Source: Pseudogymnoascus destructans
Lineage: Eukaryota; Ascomycota; Leotiomycetes; Thelebolales; Thelebolaceae
DNA: 64,000 nt
NCBI RefSeq assembly: GCF_001641265.1
Contig: NW_020167537.1
Span: 1 to 64,000 of the forward strand
Direction: 5' to 3'
Within the stretch, counting starts at the first letter, position 1, and each line of letters opens with the position of its first letter. Positions 20,856 to 31,900 of the stretch are shown piece after piece. The notes under the pieces are model-generated. The model ran no database searches. It was not told where the DNA came from and saw only the letters and a list, made by a program, of their open reading frames with translations. Both the position numbers and the translations under genes were made by a program.

Positions 20856-22820
20856 CTAGTTTTTTGACTCGTCCGAGGAAGGATAGTATTCATCCGCTTC
20901 CAATGGTGGTCCTTGGGGAGATCGTTTCCCTCGCTCTTCTGCTTCGTCTAGCAGATGTGGGTATTTCTCGTATACCTGTTCGCTTTTGATAGGCAAGTCC
21001 CCTTCAGACTGGCTTCGCCTGAGGGCGTGAACTTGCTCTGCGTCTCTGAAGTGTATCCTGGGCGAGGATCGGGGAAACAACTGATTCTGGTGTTTCTTTT
21101 CCCAGTGGAGCTTGCAGTCATCTTCGCTGCAATACTCCCAGTAGACATACGCGTGCCAGGGATGATCAGTCTCTGTTGCGTCTGTCGTTGATAGTTCCCG
21201 CTGTCCTCTCACCCATGCACTATCTTCCCTCGGAGGCGTGGAGAACGTGTCTAGTTGCTCCATGGCTCTCCTTTCGATGCGTGGAGTGGGTCTCGCATTT
21301 TCCCGTCGGAGCATATCTCTGGCTTTCTCGTCGTACTTCTTCAGGGCTCTCCTGCGGTCCTGGTAGTAAAGTTCGACGCTTTTCATATACTTCAGTTTAG
21401 CCATATGCTCGACATCCTTCTCCAGTTCTTCCGCTTCTTGGGCTTCCAACTTAGCTACGTCTTGGGACGTGCCAAGCAGCCTGCGGGTATTCGTTAGTTG
21501 GTCGTAGTATCTCCAGAGGTCATCCTTGCAGTCGTCCACCTTGCATTTTAACGGAAGTCCCTGTAACAGGTTCCCGTAGAGGTCTTTAAGCATGGGGATT
21601 TTCCTCTGGCCATTGGGCTTGTCTCGTTCGGCCCTAATCTTCGCGTGGGCGTGTTTTGCCATGCGTCTTACTACGTTCTTGCACCGTGGACTCATTGGTT
21701 CCGTAGGTGCGAGTTCATCGAAGGTCTCCTGTTCCGAGACGGTGAACGATTCCGCCTCCGACCCTTCGTCTGAGCTCTCGTCTTCTGGGGTGCTTTCGCC
21801 ATTAGTTCCCCAGTCCTGTTTGTTCACAAATGTGGCGTTCAACTGCATCCCCGAGGCGTTGTAACCTCCCCGGCCTTGCCAGGTAGCATTGAGTTGTTTG
21901 CCGACTTTGCGTCCGCCGTTCCCTTTCTTTGGCTGTCTGCAGTCTCGGGCCATGTGGCCTGGCTTGTCGCAGTTAAAACAGAGTCGTTCCTTGAATTGTC
22001 TGTCTTTCTTAGGGTCACGGGGTCGTCCAGGTTTGAACGTGGCATCGAGTTCCATTGGGTCCGACCAACGGTTGTCTCGCGGGTGTTGATCCCGTCGTCT
22101 GCCCTCGTTTCCCCGGTAGGGGTAACTTTTCTTGGGCTTGTCATAGGTCCGACGTTCCTTCTGGAATTCGTATAGTCGATTGTCGATTCGGACCGTATGT
22201 TCGATTAGCGCTACCATGTCCGTTGGTTGTTGTTCCAAACGGGCAAGTTCCATACGTATATGGCTCTTCAGCCCACGTCGGTAGTGGCTGATGAGTGCGC
22301 TGGCGTCCCATCCTGTCTGATTGCCGTATCTCTGGAATTCTGTGGAGTATGTGAGGGCGCTGCCAGTCTGCTTAAGTGCAAACAGATGGTCTTCTGCGGT
22401 CTTAATCTCATCGATGTCTCCGAACATGCGTCGGATTTCCTTACAGAATCCATTCCAGCTGCCAAACATAGTCTGCGTAGTTGTCATGCTTCCATTGGTA
22501 CTTTCATATTTGAAATAGTCCTTGAGGAATGGTTCGATCCATCGCAGGGCTTCCCCCCTAAGGTAGGACGCAGTCCACAGGGCATAGCTCTCCTGGGTGG
22601 GAAACTTCTCATCATTGAAGTGCTGGTACAGTTCGACCTGTAGCAAAAACACCTCAAGTTCCTTTCGGTTGCCGGAGTAAGTGTCGGGCAACTTGACGCG
22701 TAGAGTTTCCTTGAGTTCATTGACGGTGGGTGCATCGGGCATCTCTTCATTCTCAGGCTTAGACCTCTGAGACGAAGTTGGCGTGGTGGGGGTTTTCCCC
22801 TTCGAACTGACGACAGACAT
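20856..22820 (-). CDS. gag: Gypsy Gag protein with CCHC knuckle
   Basis: The 654-aa protein has a retrotransposon Gag domain in the first half (KLPDTYSGNRKELEVFLLQ through the LRGEALRW segment) and a zinc knuckle at 281-294 (CFNCDKPGHMARDC). A long C-terminal extension is rich in charged residues and includes CSEDDCKLHWEKKH, a possible second zinc site. It ends at TAG 20856-20858, immediately after the heptamer A AAA AAC. The ATG at 22820 is the first after the 5' LTR, with a short leader of about 46 bp. The frame is undamaged. Confidence 0.92.
   Translation of the reverse strand: MSVVSSKGKTPTTPTSSQRSKPENEEMPDAPTVNELKETLRVKLPDTYSGNRKELEVFLLQVELYQHFNDEKFPTQESYALWTASYLRGEALRWIEPFLKDYFKYESTNGSMTTTQTMFGSWNGFCKEIRRMFGDIDEIKTAEDHLFALKQTGSALTYSTEFQRYGNQTGWDASALISHYRRGLKSHIRMELARLEQQPTDMVALIEHTVRIDNRLYEFQKERRTYDKPKKSYPYRGNEGRRRDQHPRDNRWSDPMELDATFKPGRPRDPKKDRQFKERLCFNCDKPGHMARDCRQPKKGNGGRKVGKQLNATWQGRGGYNASGMQLNATFVNKQDWGTNGESTPEDESSDEGSEAESFTVSEQETFDELAPTEPMSPRCKNVVRRMAKHAHAKIRAERDKPNGQRKIPMLKDLYGNLLQGLPLKCKVDDCKDDLWRYYDQLTNTRRLLGTSQDVAKLEAQEAEELEKDVEHMAKLKYMKSVELYYQDRRRALKKYDEKARDMLRRENARPTPRIERRAMEQLDTFSTPPREDSAWVRGQRELSTTDATETDHPWHAYVYWEYCSEDDCKLHWEKKHQNQLFPRSSPRIHFRDAEQVHALRRSQSEGDLPIKSEQVYEKYPHLLDEAEERGKRSPQGPPLEADEYYPSSDESKN
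20859..20865 (-). promoter_or_regulatory. Probable -1 ribosomal frameshift site between gag and pol
   Basis: The last gag codons are TCA AAA AAC TAG, giving the canonical X XXY YYZ heptamer A AAA AAC in the gag frame. A -1 slip reads CTA GGA GTC, exactly the frame that runs open into pol. Confidence 0.75.
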
Positions 22821-22866
22821 GTTGCTTTGTGTGTAAGCCGGTACCTCGTAGAAGTGGTGCTCAAAG

Positions 22867-23255
22867 TGTAACGCTGACTTCTAAACGATAGAAGACACAG
22901 AGGTTCTCTTGCGTAAGGGTTTACTTATCAGAGGAGGCAGGGGATCAGACACAAAGGCTTCAAGTAACACGTTACTAGTATATAACAAATACTGTATTGA
23001 GTTGAGCATGAAGCTCCTATCTAAGGAAATACTATCTACTTATATAGTGGCGTCGTGCCTAGTGGACTCTTGGGAACTCACTCGAGTCCTCGGAGTCCTG
23101 GACTCTTAGGACTCTTCTCATCATCCTGAGAGTCCGTCACGTGATACTTTCGGAACTACTATTCCCCGCTGCCCCTCCAGGTACCAGGGCCGGTCTCATG
23201 CGACCTCCCTCCTTCCTGTCCTGTAGTTGGCCAGCCTTCTTGTTCCGTCGTAACA
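22867..23255 (-). repeat. 5' LTR of the Gypsy element (family B)
   Basis: The LTR is 389 bp with TG...CA ends. It is nearly identical to the 3' LTR except for the single 86-bp unit and a few substitutions (for example GAGCATGAAG against GAGCACGAAG). Confidence 0.92.
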
Positions 23256-25230
23256 ATTATCTCTCGAGCAAGCTGTGCCCATAGGAGGGTGGGGTGCTTG
23301 ATTGATCGTGCGATGATTGCGAGGACAGTAGCGTTGAGTACGCTTTCCATATCGATGCAGCCTATACCACCGTCAGAGAGGCTACAGCACGTTTGGAGGT
23401 TCTGAATTTTCTTGTGCTTCTGGTCATCCCATACCAGCCGGTAGTATTCTGCATCGAGCTCCTTTTTGACTTGGAGTGGGATGTCGAGAAATCGGAAGGA
23501 ATAGCGAGGAAGCGCCATTATGAGGGAGTTGGCTATGAGGACTCTCCATTTAAGGGATAGGTAGAAGCGTAGCCACCTATTCGAAACCTTCTTGAACTTT
23601 TGGAGTATGGTGTCCCAGTGATTGTGCACTTGGTCATCGATATCGCTGCCGACTGGTATGCCGAGGTGGGTATATGGGTTGGCCGGAGTTATCATTTGGA
23701 CTTGGGGGATGGAGATTTGGGGAATATCGCCAACGAGTAGGAGGTAGGATTTTCCCCAGTTGATTCTAGATCCTGAAGCTAGAGCATAGTCTTCGAGGAT
23801 GCATCCCATGTGGTCTGCTTCAGCTTGTGATCGAATGATAATGGCCGTGTCATCAGCATACATTGAGCAGACTATTTTTTGGGATCCTACGAGGATGCCT
23901 AGCAGTTGGTCGTCATGTATGAGACGTTGGGCGAGGCATTCGATCACTGCAATAAAGAGAGTACAACTGATTGGGTCGCCCTGGCGCAGCCCACATCTGA
24001 TATGAATGGTTGGTCCAAAATGGCCGTTGATAAACACCCGGACTGTGGCGTCCTGGTAGAGTGTTTTCATCCATTGTATAAATTGATCTGGGATGCCTAG
24101 GTAGGCTAGAACTTCCCATAGGAAAACGTGGCTAACTCTATCGTATGCTTTCTCTTGGTCGAGGAATAGGATAGCGATGCCAGCTTGGTGTGGCTGTCGG
24201 TGCTTGCCAATTAGGTATTGAATTGTGTGGATATTATCATCAATTAGGCATCCTGGTAGGAAAGCTGTCTGGTGAGGACCAAGCGCAGTGCTGAGGGCGT
24301 TGATGAGCCTTTTCATAAGGATTTCCGTAAAGATTTTGTAGTCCACGTTCATGATTGATAGTGGGCGGTAATTCTTGAGATCTTCGATGTCACCTTTGTC
24401 CTTGTATAGGAGGGTGAGAATTCCGTTCGTCCAATCAAGGGGTGTCTTGTTTTCTTGGAGGATAGCGTTGAATAGAGAGTGTAGGCGGGTGGCGATGGGG
24501 GCCACGCCTGAATTAGGAGCATGCTGGAGGAGAGTTTTGTAGAACTCGGAGGGTAATCCATCAGTGCCTGGTGACTTTCCCAGAGCCGCGCGGCGGATTG
24601 ATGAGAGGACCTCATGTATGGTGATCGGCTTTATAAGCTGAGCAGCCTGGCTGCGTGTAATTTGAGTTTTCAATTGGTGAAGGAAGGTTTGGCGGGGCTG
24701 GGGGGCCGATGGCTTTTCAGAGTATAACTGGGTGTAGTATTCAGTTGCCAATCGTAAAATGCCAGGAGTATCTTCGATAAGTAGGTCTGTGTTGGGGTCG
24801 CAGAGTTTGCTGATATTAGAATATAGCTGGGAGCTTGCGCGGGCGTAGAACCATTTAGAGGGTTTTTCGTTAAGTAGGGAGTTTTTGGCCATAGCTGTGT
24901 ATGAATAGGTTTGATAATGCCATTCAGCTAGGCAGTTCTCCTGTATCTCGATGGATTGTATTTGAGCTTCCAGACTAACGTCTAGGAAGTTTGGTCTTCT
25001 CTTTTTCCATAGGTGGGTTCAGCAGCGTTCAAGATTGGTATGGAGTCAGTTCTTTGCCTTGTTGGCTAGCCGGTTGTACTCAATCGTGAGCTGCTTTACC
25101 GTCTCCTTATATTTAGGCCACTCAGTGAGAGGGGCTGTGTGTGGGAGGATATCTAGCGCTTCAGTGCATAGTTCCCGAATCTTCTGGCATTTGAGGAGGG
25201 GGGGGTTCATGCGCCATCAGCCAGGGCCGC
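23256..25230 (-). pseudogene. LINE reverse transcriptase region with in-frame stops
   Basis: The open part to 24892 encodes a non-LTR reverse transcriptase: SPGTDGLPSEFYK, NYRPLSIMNVDYKI, LFLDQEKAYDRVSH, GLRQGDPISCTLF and the YADD active site (SMYADDTAII). The same frame continues upstream past 25200 but is cut by three TGA codons at 25019-25021, 25046-25048 and 25217-25219. Each sits where tryptophan is expected (for example NLERC*THLWKK and GPG*WRMNPP). The C-terminus is displaced to 16186-16315 by the Gypsy insertion. Bases 23159-23255 belong to the Gypsy LTR and are not part of this gene. Confidence 0.88.
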
Positions 25231-25384
25231 AGGAGGTTTGGGTTGGAGTGCCGATTATCACTGTGACTACCCAGTGGTCTGTAGGTAGGCCGCTAGGGGT
25301 GGTATCCCATTTTTTAGATGAGGGCATTAGGTCTTGCCGAAGGTAGATTCGGTCAAGTCGGGATCAACCTTCGTTTCCAGAGAA

Positions 25385-25894
25385 TCATGTGTATGCAATT
25401 GTATCAGGGTGGCGGTCTCGCCAGCCGTTAGTATATTCGGTGATATTTTGTCCCAAGTGATCAATGAAGCGGCGCACTTCTCGTTGGAGGGGGGCGGTAG
25501 CCACTTCATGAGATCTTGCATCGATGCGGGTTGTTACCATATTCCAATCGCCTGCGATGAGGTCGACTGAATGTGGGAGGGGGTGGAGCGAAAGGTACTC
25601 ATTCATAGATGAGAACCATGGGGTCCGGTCTGGCTTGTGTGCAGGGGCGTAGATATTAGCCAAGGTGATGTCTCGACCTTTGGCTGTGATAGTGCATATG
25701 ATAAGTCGACCGGTAGAGTCCTTAAAGGGATCAGTGGGTGGCCATTTGACAGTATCATTATTAGTGATTACGGCAACTCCAGTGCAGGTTCCATCGAGCT
25801 TGTGCGCGCAGATGGATATGAGCGGATACTGGGTTTCATAATAGATAGCTAGGTCAGAAGTGAGATTTGCTTCTTGGGCTAAGTGTAAGGACAC
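25385..25894 (-). pseudogene. LINE apurinic-like endonuclease domain, degraded
   Basis: The 169-aa frame matches the endonuclease/exonuclease/phosphatase fold seen at the start of LINE ORF2: GTCTGVAVITNND, then ITLANIYAPAHKPDR, and the LIAGDWNMV motif with the catalytic D and N. The frame breaks at about 25385 with a shift. It belongs to the same element as the RT region just downstream. The first strands (the usual QET motif) are missing or unreadable upstream of 25894. Confidence 0.8.
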
Positions 25895-26119
25895 AGGGCA
25901 CCCAGCTCACAGTAATAGCATATGAGAGTGCGAGTCGGAGGCTAAACGGATGCTATCCTATAGGTCTACTATGAAGGATACAAAAAAGATGAAGGGGGAA
26001 CCCCGTTGAGTCTGTTTCCTTAAGTACCCGAAACGGGCCCAACCCTAGCCCTGAACCTTTCACCGTAACAGGTCTGCATGACACCGCATTTAATAACCTA
26101 GATCTTTACATGCCCGTAT

Positions 26120-27600
26120 CTACATGAAAGAACAAACCGTCTAGTGGAAGAGCCCTTGAACCCGTTGGTGGACAGCCTGCTGAGGACCAACCAAGGAATC
26201 ACTCACCGCTACAAAGTAAGAATACAGGAAAACCCCAGTCTATCAGTAGCGGCCCCAGCTCTGACGCTGACATGGAGAATTCTGATCAAGAAGACATACA
26301 GGCTTCCCCTATTAGGGACCCTATACCCAAACTTATCCCCAACTGCCTGAACCTCTCTCTTCCCGGAGGCTTCGAAATGGATGCGATAGACCAAGAAGAC
26401 AGGCTGGAAGAGCACAGCCAATGCTTTAAATGCAAGAAGATCTCCCGAGCTGAAAAACGAGAGATGAAAGCCCAGATGACGGCCGCCAGGTTACTCGGGG
26501 CTGAACCCCCAAACCCGTGCAAAAAATGCGGCGACAATTACTGGGCTGATGATTGCCCAAAGCAAAAAACCAAGACCACAGGAAGAGCGAAGATCACCCA
26601 GAGTGATCCCCCTCAGGATACTATCCTCGATAGCATTCAAGTCCTCCGGTCTGGCGACTCCTCCCCCAAAGAAACTCCCGATATACTAATGCCGGATGCT
26701 GCACCAAACCATGCTGCAAAGCATAAGCGCATAGTCACCGATGGCACAGTATCAGCGCCTCGGTCACGAAAGAGACTGCGACAGCAGGTGGATGAAGTCA
26801 CACAATCACTTGGTGCTTCATCAGTCTCCTCAGAGAGATCTGCTTCTACTAGCACCACCTCTCGCATACTCCCCTCCCGTCCCCGAGCCCAAAACCCAAA
26901 ACGCTCCAGCCAAGAACGTTCCCTACCAGAAGATCTGAAGCAGGTCGAGGAGATGAAGCGCCGTCCATATACGCCGACGGCCTCCACCCCTATATCAAAC
27001 TGCTGCTCGCTCTAAGGGACCGGAACTTCACCCTCCCTGAGATGGTAGATGCACTGGTTCCACAGCTGTCACAGACTTGCAACGAGTATCATCACACGAT
27101 GCAAAGGGATGGCTAGCTAAATGCAATAGCCCTGAAGCTGTGCAAAGAGCTTCAGGGAAGAACTTTACCCTTGAATCACACGAAATTAGGGCCTCCCTAT
27201 ATCACTCTGGAGGCCCTACAGCATTCATCACCAATCACTCTGCAGAGACCAAGTTTCCTGATTGCTACTGCAATTGCAAATATGAAGGAGTTCGCCCGGA
27301 ACAGGTTCTGGATGGGCACCAATGAATACTGAGGAATCACAAGTGATAAGGCAGTGATAGTTTTTGAGAAGGCTCCAGGCGTGCACCACTTCGACCTCCC
27401 ATTACCTCCGTCTAAAGGATATATCTCATCCTTTGTCATTAAATTTAGAGCAGTTGACCCCGCACACCCTGCAACTTCTGCAAAGGTAAGGACCACTCTG
27501 CAATGCGATGCAAACTCGCTCAGCAAGTGGTCCTCACCGGTGAAGAAGCTCTCGAAGCACTACTGGAGGTACTGCATCCCAGCGCATTATGAGCCCTTCT
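26120..27600 (+). pseudogene. LINE ORF1 (Gag-like) fragment, plus strand, broken
   Basis: An open frame at 26272-27015 has two cysteine pairs (CFKCKKISRAEK and CKKCGDNYWADDC) and a charged, serine-rich tail. After a shift the coding-like reading goes on (IKLLLALRDRNFTLPEMVDAL) to a zinc knuckle CNFCKGKDHSAMRC near 27460-27510, followed by EEALEALLEVL. That is the C-terminal CCHC of Tad-like ORF1 proteins. Several stops and frameshifts interrupt it. It is head to head with the minus-strand LINE at 25.9 kb. Confidence 0.6.
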
Positions 27601-28670
27601 TCTACCAATATAATAGTTGTCTCCCTCAACATGCTTTATCTGCTGAACCGAGCTCGGACGAGAGCAGTCGCTGTGAAGGATTGAGTTATTTTGCTTCAGC
27701 GACGTAGAATAGAGGTAGGAAATGCTTTCTTCTTCGGCGTGCGTACTGGTCCCATTGAATCTCTGACGTAGAGGCACTCAATTTAGATTCTGAATAGAGG
27801 GCTCTGATCACCACAGTGCTCTCTATCTCATCTACTAACAGCACGTAGGACTCGTGGTCTCCTAAGTCTAAGAATTATAGGTAGTGAGGGGAGCAGCTGT
27901 TAAGGAGGCTAGGGAATGCAAGAGTATCCTTTTAGGGCTAGTGACATAGGGAGGGAAGTGAGTTAAGAGGGGAGTGACTCTTAGGTACATAGGGAGGGGT
28001 AGGAAAGGAAAGAATAAGCTAGACAGCTTAAGAGGTTCTGTTCCTATAGAGACCTAAACTAGAGGAAGGTTACGTAGATGTAGGCTAGACACAAATACCT
28101 CCCCTAAACGAATCCTACTATTACAAATTATACACTAGGTAGACGGGCTACGTAACAGCATTTTGGTTAGTAGGATAGGAAAGCTAGGTCTATGCTACTT
28201 AGATAAGGGTATAGATCTGTAGTAAATCCTATGAGACACGGTCGGCCTTATAGGGAGGAGAGATCTAGCAAGGTAACGCGAAACAGCTTAAAGCTATAGG
28301 GTGTAGCTGTTACGATGGTCACGGAGGTCAAGAAGCCAGTCCGGAGAATAATAAGCTAGATTGAATCTAAAGAGAGAAGAAGAAGAAGAAGGAAGGAAGG
28401 TGAGGCTATTCCTCATAATATACAGTTGTCCGCTTAGCGGTTGTAGCCTTGGTGGCTAAGGCTGCACCTGTAACAACCATAACAACATAACAACCATAAC
28501 AACCATAACAACCATAACAACCATAACAACCATAACAACCATAACAACCGTAATAACCATAACAACTGTAACAACCGTAAAAACCTGTAAGCTATAATCG
28601 TAACACTACCTCCCCTCTACTAAGATTGATCTCCTGATCAAGAGTAAGATCATTGTGGCTTATGTGGGTA
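27600..28670. other. Gene-free TpA-rich tract
   Basis: I see no open frame. CTA and TAG words dominate: I count 25 TpA against 9 ApT in 27841-28080. The tract ends with a 9-bp minisatellite. Confidence 0.5.
28471..28590 (+). repeat. 9-bp minisatellite ATAACAACC
   Basis: About a dozen tandem copies of ATAACAACC are visible. They are nearly perfect in the middle and degenerate at the ends (CCGTAATAACC, CTGTAACAACC). Confidence 0.9.
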
Positions 28671-30545
28671 TTATCGGTGGAAAGCTTGTGTGAGTTCAGG
28701 TGCATTGTTGAAGTTTGTAGCAGGATACCAAGTGTTGTCTGGTGGGTGGTTCTTCCATGCTGCCATATAGAACAGCTTCTTCCGTAGGAATTTAGAATCT
28801 AGGATTTCTTCAACTTCCCATTCAAGTTCATCTTCTATAATAATTGGCAGGGGTGGTTCATGGTGCTGACCTTGTAAAGCATCATCTGAGTCAAGTCGTA
28901 AGAGGTTGCTGTGAAAGACAGGATGTATCTTCATGCTTGGTGGTAGCTCTAATCGATATGCCACTTGCCCAATTTGTTCGAGAATCTTATACGGACCAAC
29001 TTGCTTGTGATCGAGTTTCTTCGATGGCCTCTGAATCCTGATATTTCGTGTAGATAGCCATACTTGATCTCCAACCTGATATCTTGGTGCAGCTTTCCTG
29101 CGTTGATTTGCGAATGTCTCCATGCGAGTTTGCGAGAGTGTGATTTGGTCTTGCAGAAACTCCCAAATATCTTTCATGCTTTGTATCATATCCTTGTGTT
29201 CCTGTGGTGCTATTTGGAACTCACTGTTCTTAATATCAAAACTCATTCTTGGCTCGAAGCCTTTATTTGCAAATAATGGACTGATTTTGTAGAGTCTGAA
29301 GGTAGAGCATTTGCTGCAAATTCTGCCATGCAAAGATATTCGACCCAGTTGTCTTGGAGATAGTTAACATGAGCTCGTAAATATCGTTCAAGTTCTGCAT
29401 TGAACCTCTCAGTTTGCCCATCCGTTTCTGGGTGGAAGGCAGTAGACAATTTTGTTATAACTTTCCAAACTTTGCAGAGGATTTTCCACACTGCAGCCAC
29501 GAACTGGGGGCCTCTGTCTGAAAGGATCGAATTTGGTAAACCATGGTGTTTCCATACATGTCAAAAGAGTAGCTGTGCTGTTGCTTCTGCAGTTGTGCCT
29601 TCTTGGCCTGCAAAGCATGGGATAAAATTCTTTTGTAAGTCGGCATGCTACGACAAGGATAGCATTGCTTCCTTCAGACAATGGCAATCCTGTAATAAAG
29701 TTGAGTAATATGTCCTGCCACGGCTGGTTGAAGAAGTCCGTTATAAGCATCTCTTGTAGGTTTTGATCTTTTGCAGATATGGTAGTTCTTGATGTATTGT
29801 ATAATTGTCTTATCCATCTGGGGCCAGTAATACTGTCTTTTGATGACCCGAATCATCTTCCCAATGCCAGGGTATCCCATTTCTGGTTGGTCATGAATTT
29901 CTTGTAAGAGTTCGACATGAGCACTTTCTGGAACTCAGACTCTATTATGATAGTATAAGAGCCCTTCCTTCACCTCGCAATATGCTAGAGCTATGTCTGG
30001 ACTGTTTCGTTCTCCATTCTGCAGCTTCTGAATAGTGTCTTTGCATAAGCTGTCTTGAAGTTGCGCAGTTTGGATTTTGTCTAGAATACTTGCTTCCTGT
30101 AGGTGGACTGGCGCGAGTTGGATGTCTTGATTCACCTTAGCATCTTCGAATTTCCTTATCTCTTGGAGGTCTGGATGGAGTCTCTTGAGTGGTAGCAGGG
30201 TTTGAAGTTGTTGTTTTTGGTGGTCATCTTCTTCGTTCCCTTCTGGTCTATCTCCTGGTCTTCGAGTTAATGCATCTGCTTTTCCGTTCTGTTTCCCAGG
30301 TCGATATATAATTTGAAAGTTAAATCTTGACAGAAACTCAGCCCATCAAGCTTGCCTTCGAGTAAGCTTCTTTGTTGTCATGAAGTATTTAAGACTCTTG
30401 TGATCTGACAAAACTTGGACTGGCATTGCTGTGCCCTCGACTTCTGGTCTCCATGCTTCGAAGTATCTGATGATGGCAAGTAACTCCTAGTCATAGATTT
30501 CGTAATTGCATTCTGCAGGTGCCATCTTTTTCAAGAAGAATGCAA
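28671..30545 (-). pseudogene. Gypsy pol fragment (RNase H, integrase, chromodomain), broken
   Basis: Reading on the minus strand, the RNase H end lies at about 30540-30250 (NYEIYD then LLAIIRYFEAWRPE and LSDHKSLKYF). An integrase region with several frame changes follows (PGIGKMIRVIKRQYYWPQMD, then KLSTAFHPETDGQTERFN). The intact C-terminus at 28671-29333 has IHPVFHSNLLRL and a chromodomain-like EWEVEEILDSKF. Stops include TAG after NYEIYD and TGA after RRQA. The fragment stops sharply at about 30545, where plus-strand LINE sequence starts. This Gypsy is a different family from the intact one. Confidence 0.85.
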
Positions 30546-31900
30546 CTGGATGTAGGATTACAGTGGCTTTCAGCCGTCCACAAGGTCCCACCGGAGCTCA
30601 ATTCAATTTGGATCCGGTGGCGCAAACTATATCACAAGAATATCCAGGACGGGGTCATCAGAGCTGGAGCCCGCAGATGGGGAAGCGGCATCTGGAAGAC
30701 CCTATGGGAATCTGGAGCTACAAAATTCGGCGACATATGGGATCCTGACGTTGATAGCCCAATCACCCCACACTCCCTCACACCACAAAAAGCTTCGGAA
30801 GCCCGGCGTGCGATAGAACGACTCGTGGACAAAATGCCACCATCACGGAAGGCAGTCCTTCATTCTAGAGCGTTCTCATTATACGACCCAAGCGACCCCC
30901 CAAGGGAAGAGTTCTTCATTGCCTACAATAAGAAATAACTCCCTATCCATAAGCTCAACTTCACGAAAGCCTACAAGATTATGCGAGCACGCCGCCTCCA
31001 TAAGGTAGACTTCTCAGATGCTACTACCAATATCCTCACGGCCTACCGATCCATAACTGGGATATCATACTCCCCTGCTACACTATGGAAATCGGTCCGA
31101 AACGACTATAGTTATAATAAGGCAGGCGACCTACTATGGCGCCTCCTACATAATAAGTATTTACAGGATGCTCTCTAGAATGGCTCACGCCGAACCTACA
31201 GCAATGCCCGATCCATAACTGAGACTTCACAGCAGATCACATATGACTCTCGTGCTCCGTATCCCAAGGAGTATGGGACGATGTCGCCAACATATGGCGC
31301 CGCATCTCACCCCGCCCGCCCTGATCCCTCGTTCTATGAACGAACTTAAAGCCCTAATGGCCTTCGGCCCCTCACACGACCGTGTCTCCAGAAGACAATG
31401 GCAGTCGATGGGCCGGACCGCCATATGGAGCCTGTGGAAGGCATACCTCTCACACTCCTTTGAGAAACCTGTGTTCCTCTGGACAGAGCACAGAGCAAGA
31501 GCGGCCTACCGTGCCATGATTTTTCAACGCATCCTATCGGAAAGAGGCCTTAGTACCAAGGAACTGTACCGTAACGCTGCGCACAATGAAGGATCCTTTG
31601 AGCGAACTTGGAATGAGAACCCCCGTAGCATCCGCATCCTCCACGGACCGCAATGCCTCCAGGACCTCCCCCCTCTACTTTCCGAGGAACCTACCCAACT
31701 ACCCCCTAATTCTACGGACCTACTTGCCCCTACACAAACCCATGTGGAGGGGCAATGGGACACACCGACGAACTCCCCCTAACATTATTACAGTCACAAT
31801 ATGATTGAAATCAAATGGGCACATACGGGGGCCACGTCCCGAAACTATCAGCCCCCTTGACCCGAAACACTACAATAGAAGAGCGATGGAACGGTGGTTC
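30546..31900 (+). pseudogene. LINE ORF2 3' end, plus strand, broken
   Basis: The reading WIRWRKLYHKNIQDGVIRAG, then LHSRAFSLYDPS and FTKAYKIMRARRLH, is a typical C-terminal part of Tad-like ORF2 with a LLWRLLHNKY motif. Stops occur where tryptophan is likely (TAA at 30936, TAG at 31176), and a frameshift follows before IWSLWKAYLSHSFEKPVFLW. It probably belongs to the same plus-strand LINE as the ORF1 fragment at 26.1-27.6 kb, with the middle lost or replaced by the Gypsy fragment. Confidence 0.75.

Larger units (their letters stand above)
16316..23255 (-). mobile_element. Complete chromodomain Gypsy LTR retrotransposon
   Basis: The 6,940-bp element is bounded by LTRs with TG...CA ends and the target duplication ATTAT. 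The order on the minus strand is 5' LTR, gag, pol (protease, RT, RNase H, integrase, chromodomain), polypurine tract (16791-16805) and 3' LTR. The gag and pol frames are intact. The LTRs are almost identical apart from a tandem 86-bp unit present once in the 5' LTR and twice in the 3' LTR. No TGG primer-binding motif follows the 5' LTR directly. An extra ORF runs antisense between pol and the 3' LTR. The element looks young and possibly active. Confidence 0.93.
16186..25930 (-). mobile_element. Tad-like LINE (minus strand), interrupted by a Gypsy element
   Basis: The LINE runs from an endonuclease region (about 25.9 kb) through reverse transcriptase (to 23256). It resumes beyond the Gypsy insertion at 16315-16186, reading IISSATASSIILSAIHSPCP before its stop. 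The 5-bp sequence ATTAT at 16311-16315 and 23256-23260 is the Gypsy target duplication, and removing the Gypsy plus one ATTAT restores the reading frame. ORF1 is not seen upstream on this strand. The element is inactive because of several stops. Confidence 0.85.

Noticed and set aside
28471..28590. CRISPR-like array
   Set aside because: Plain tandem 9-bp repeat without spacers, in a eukaryotic genome.
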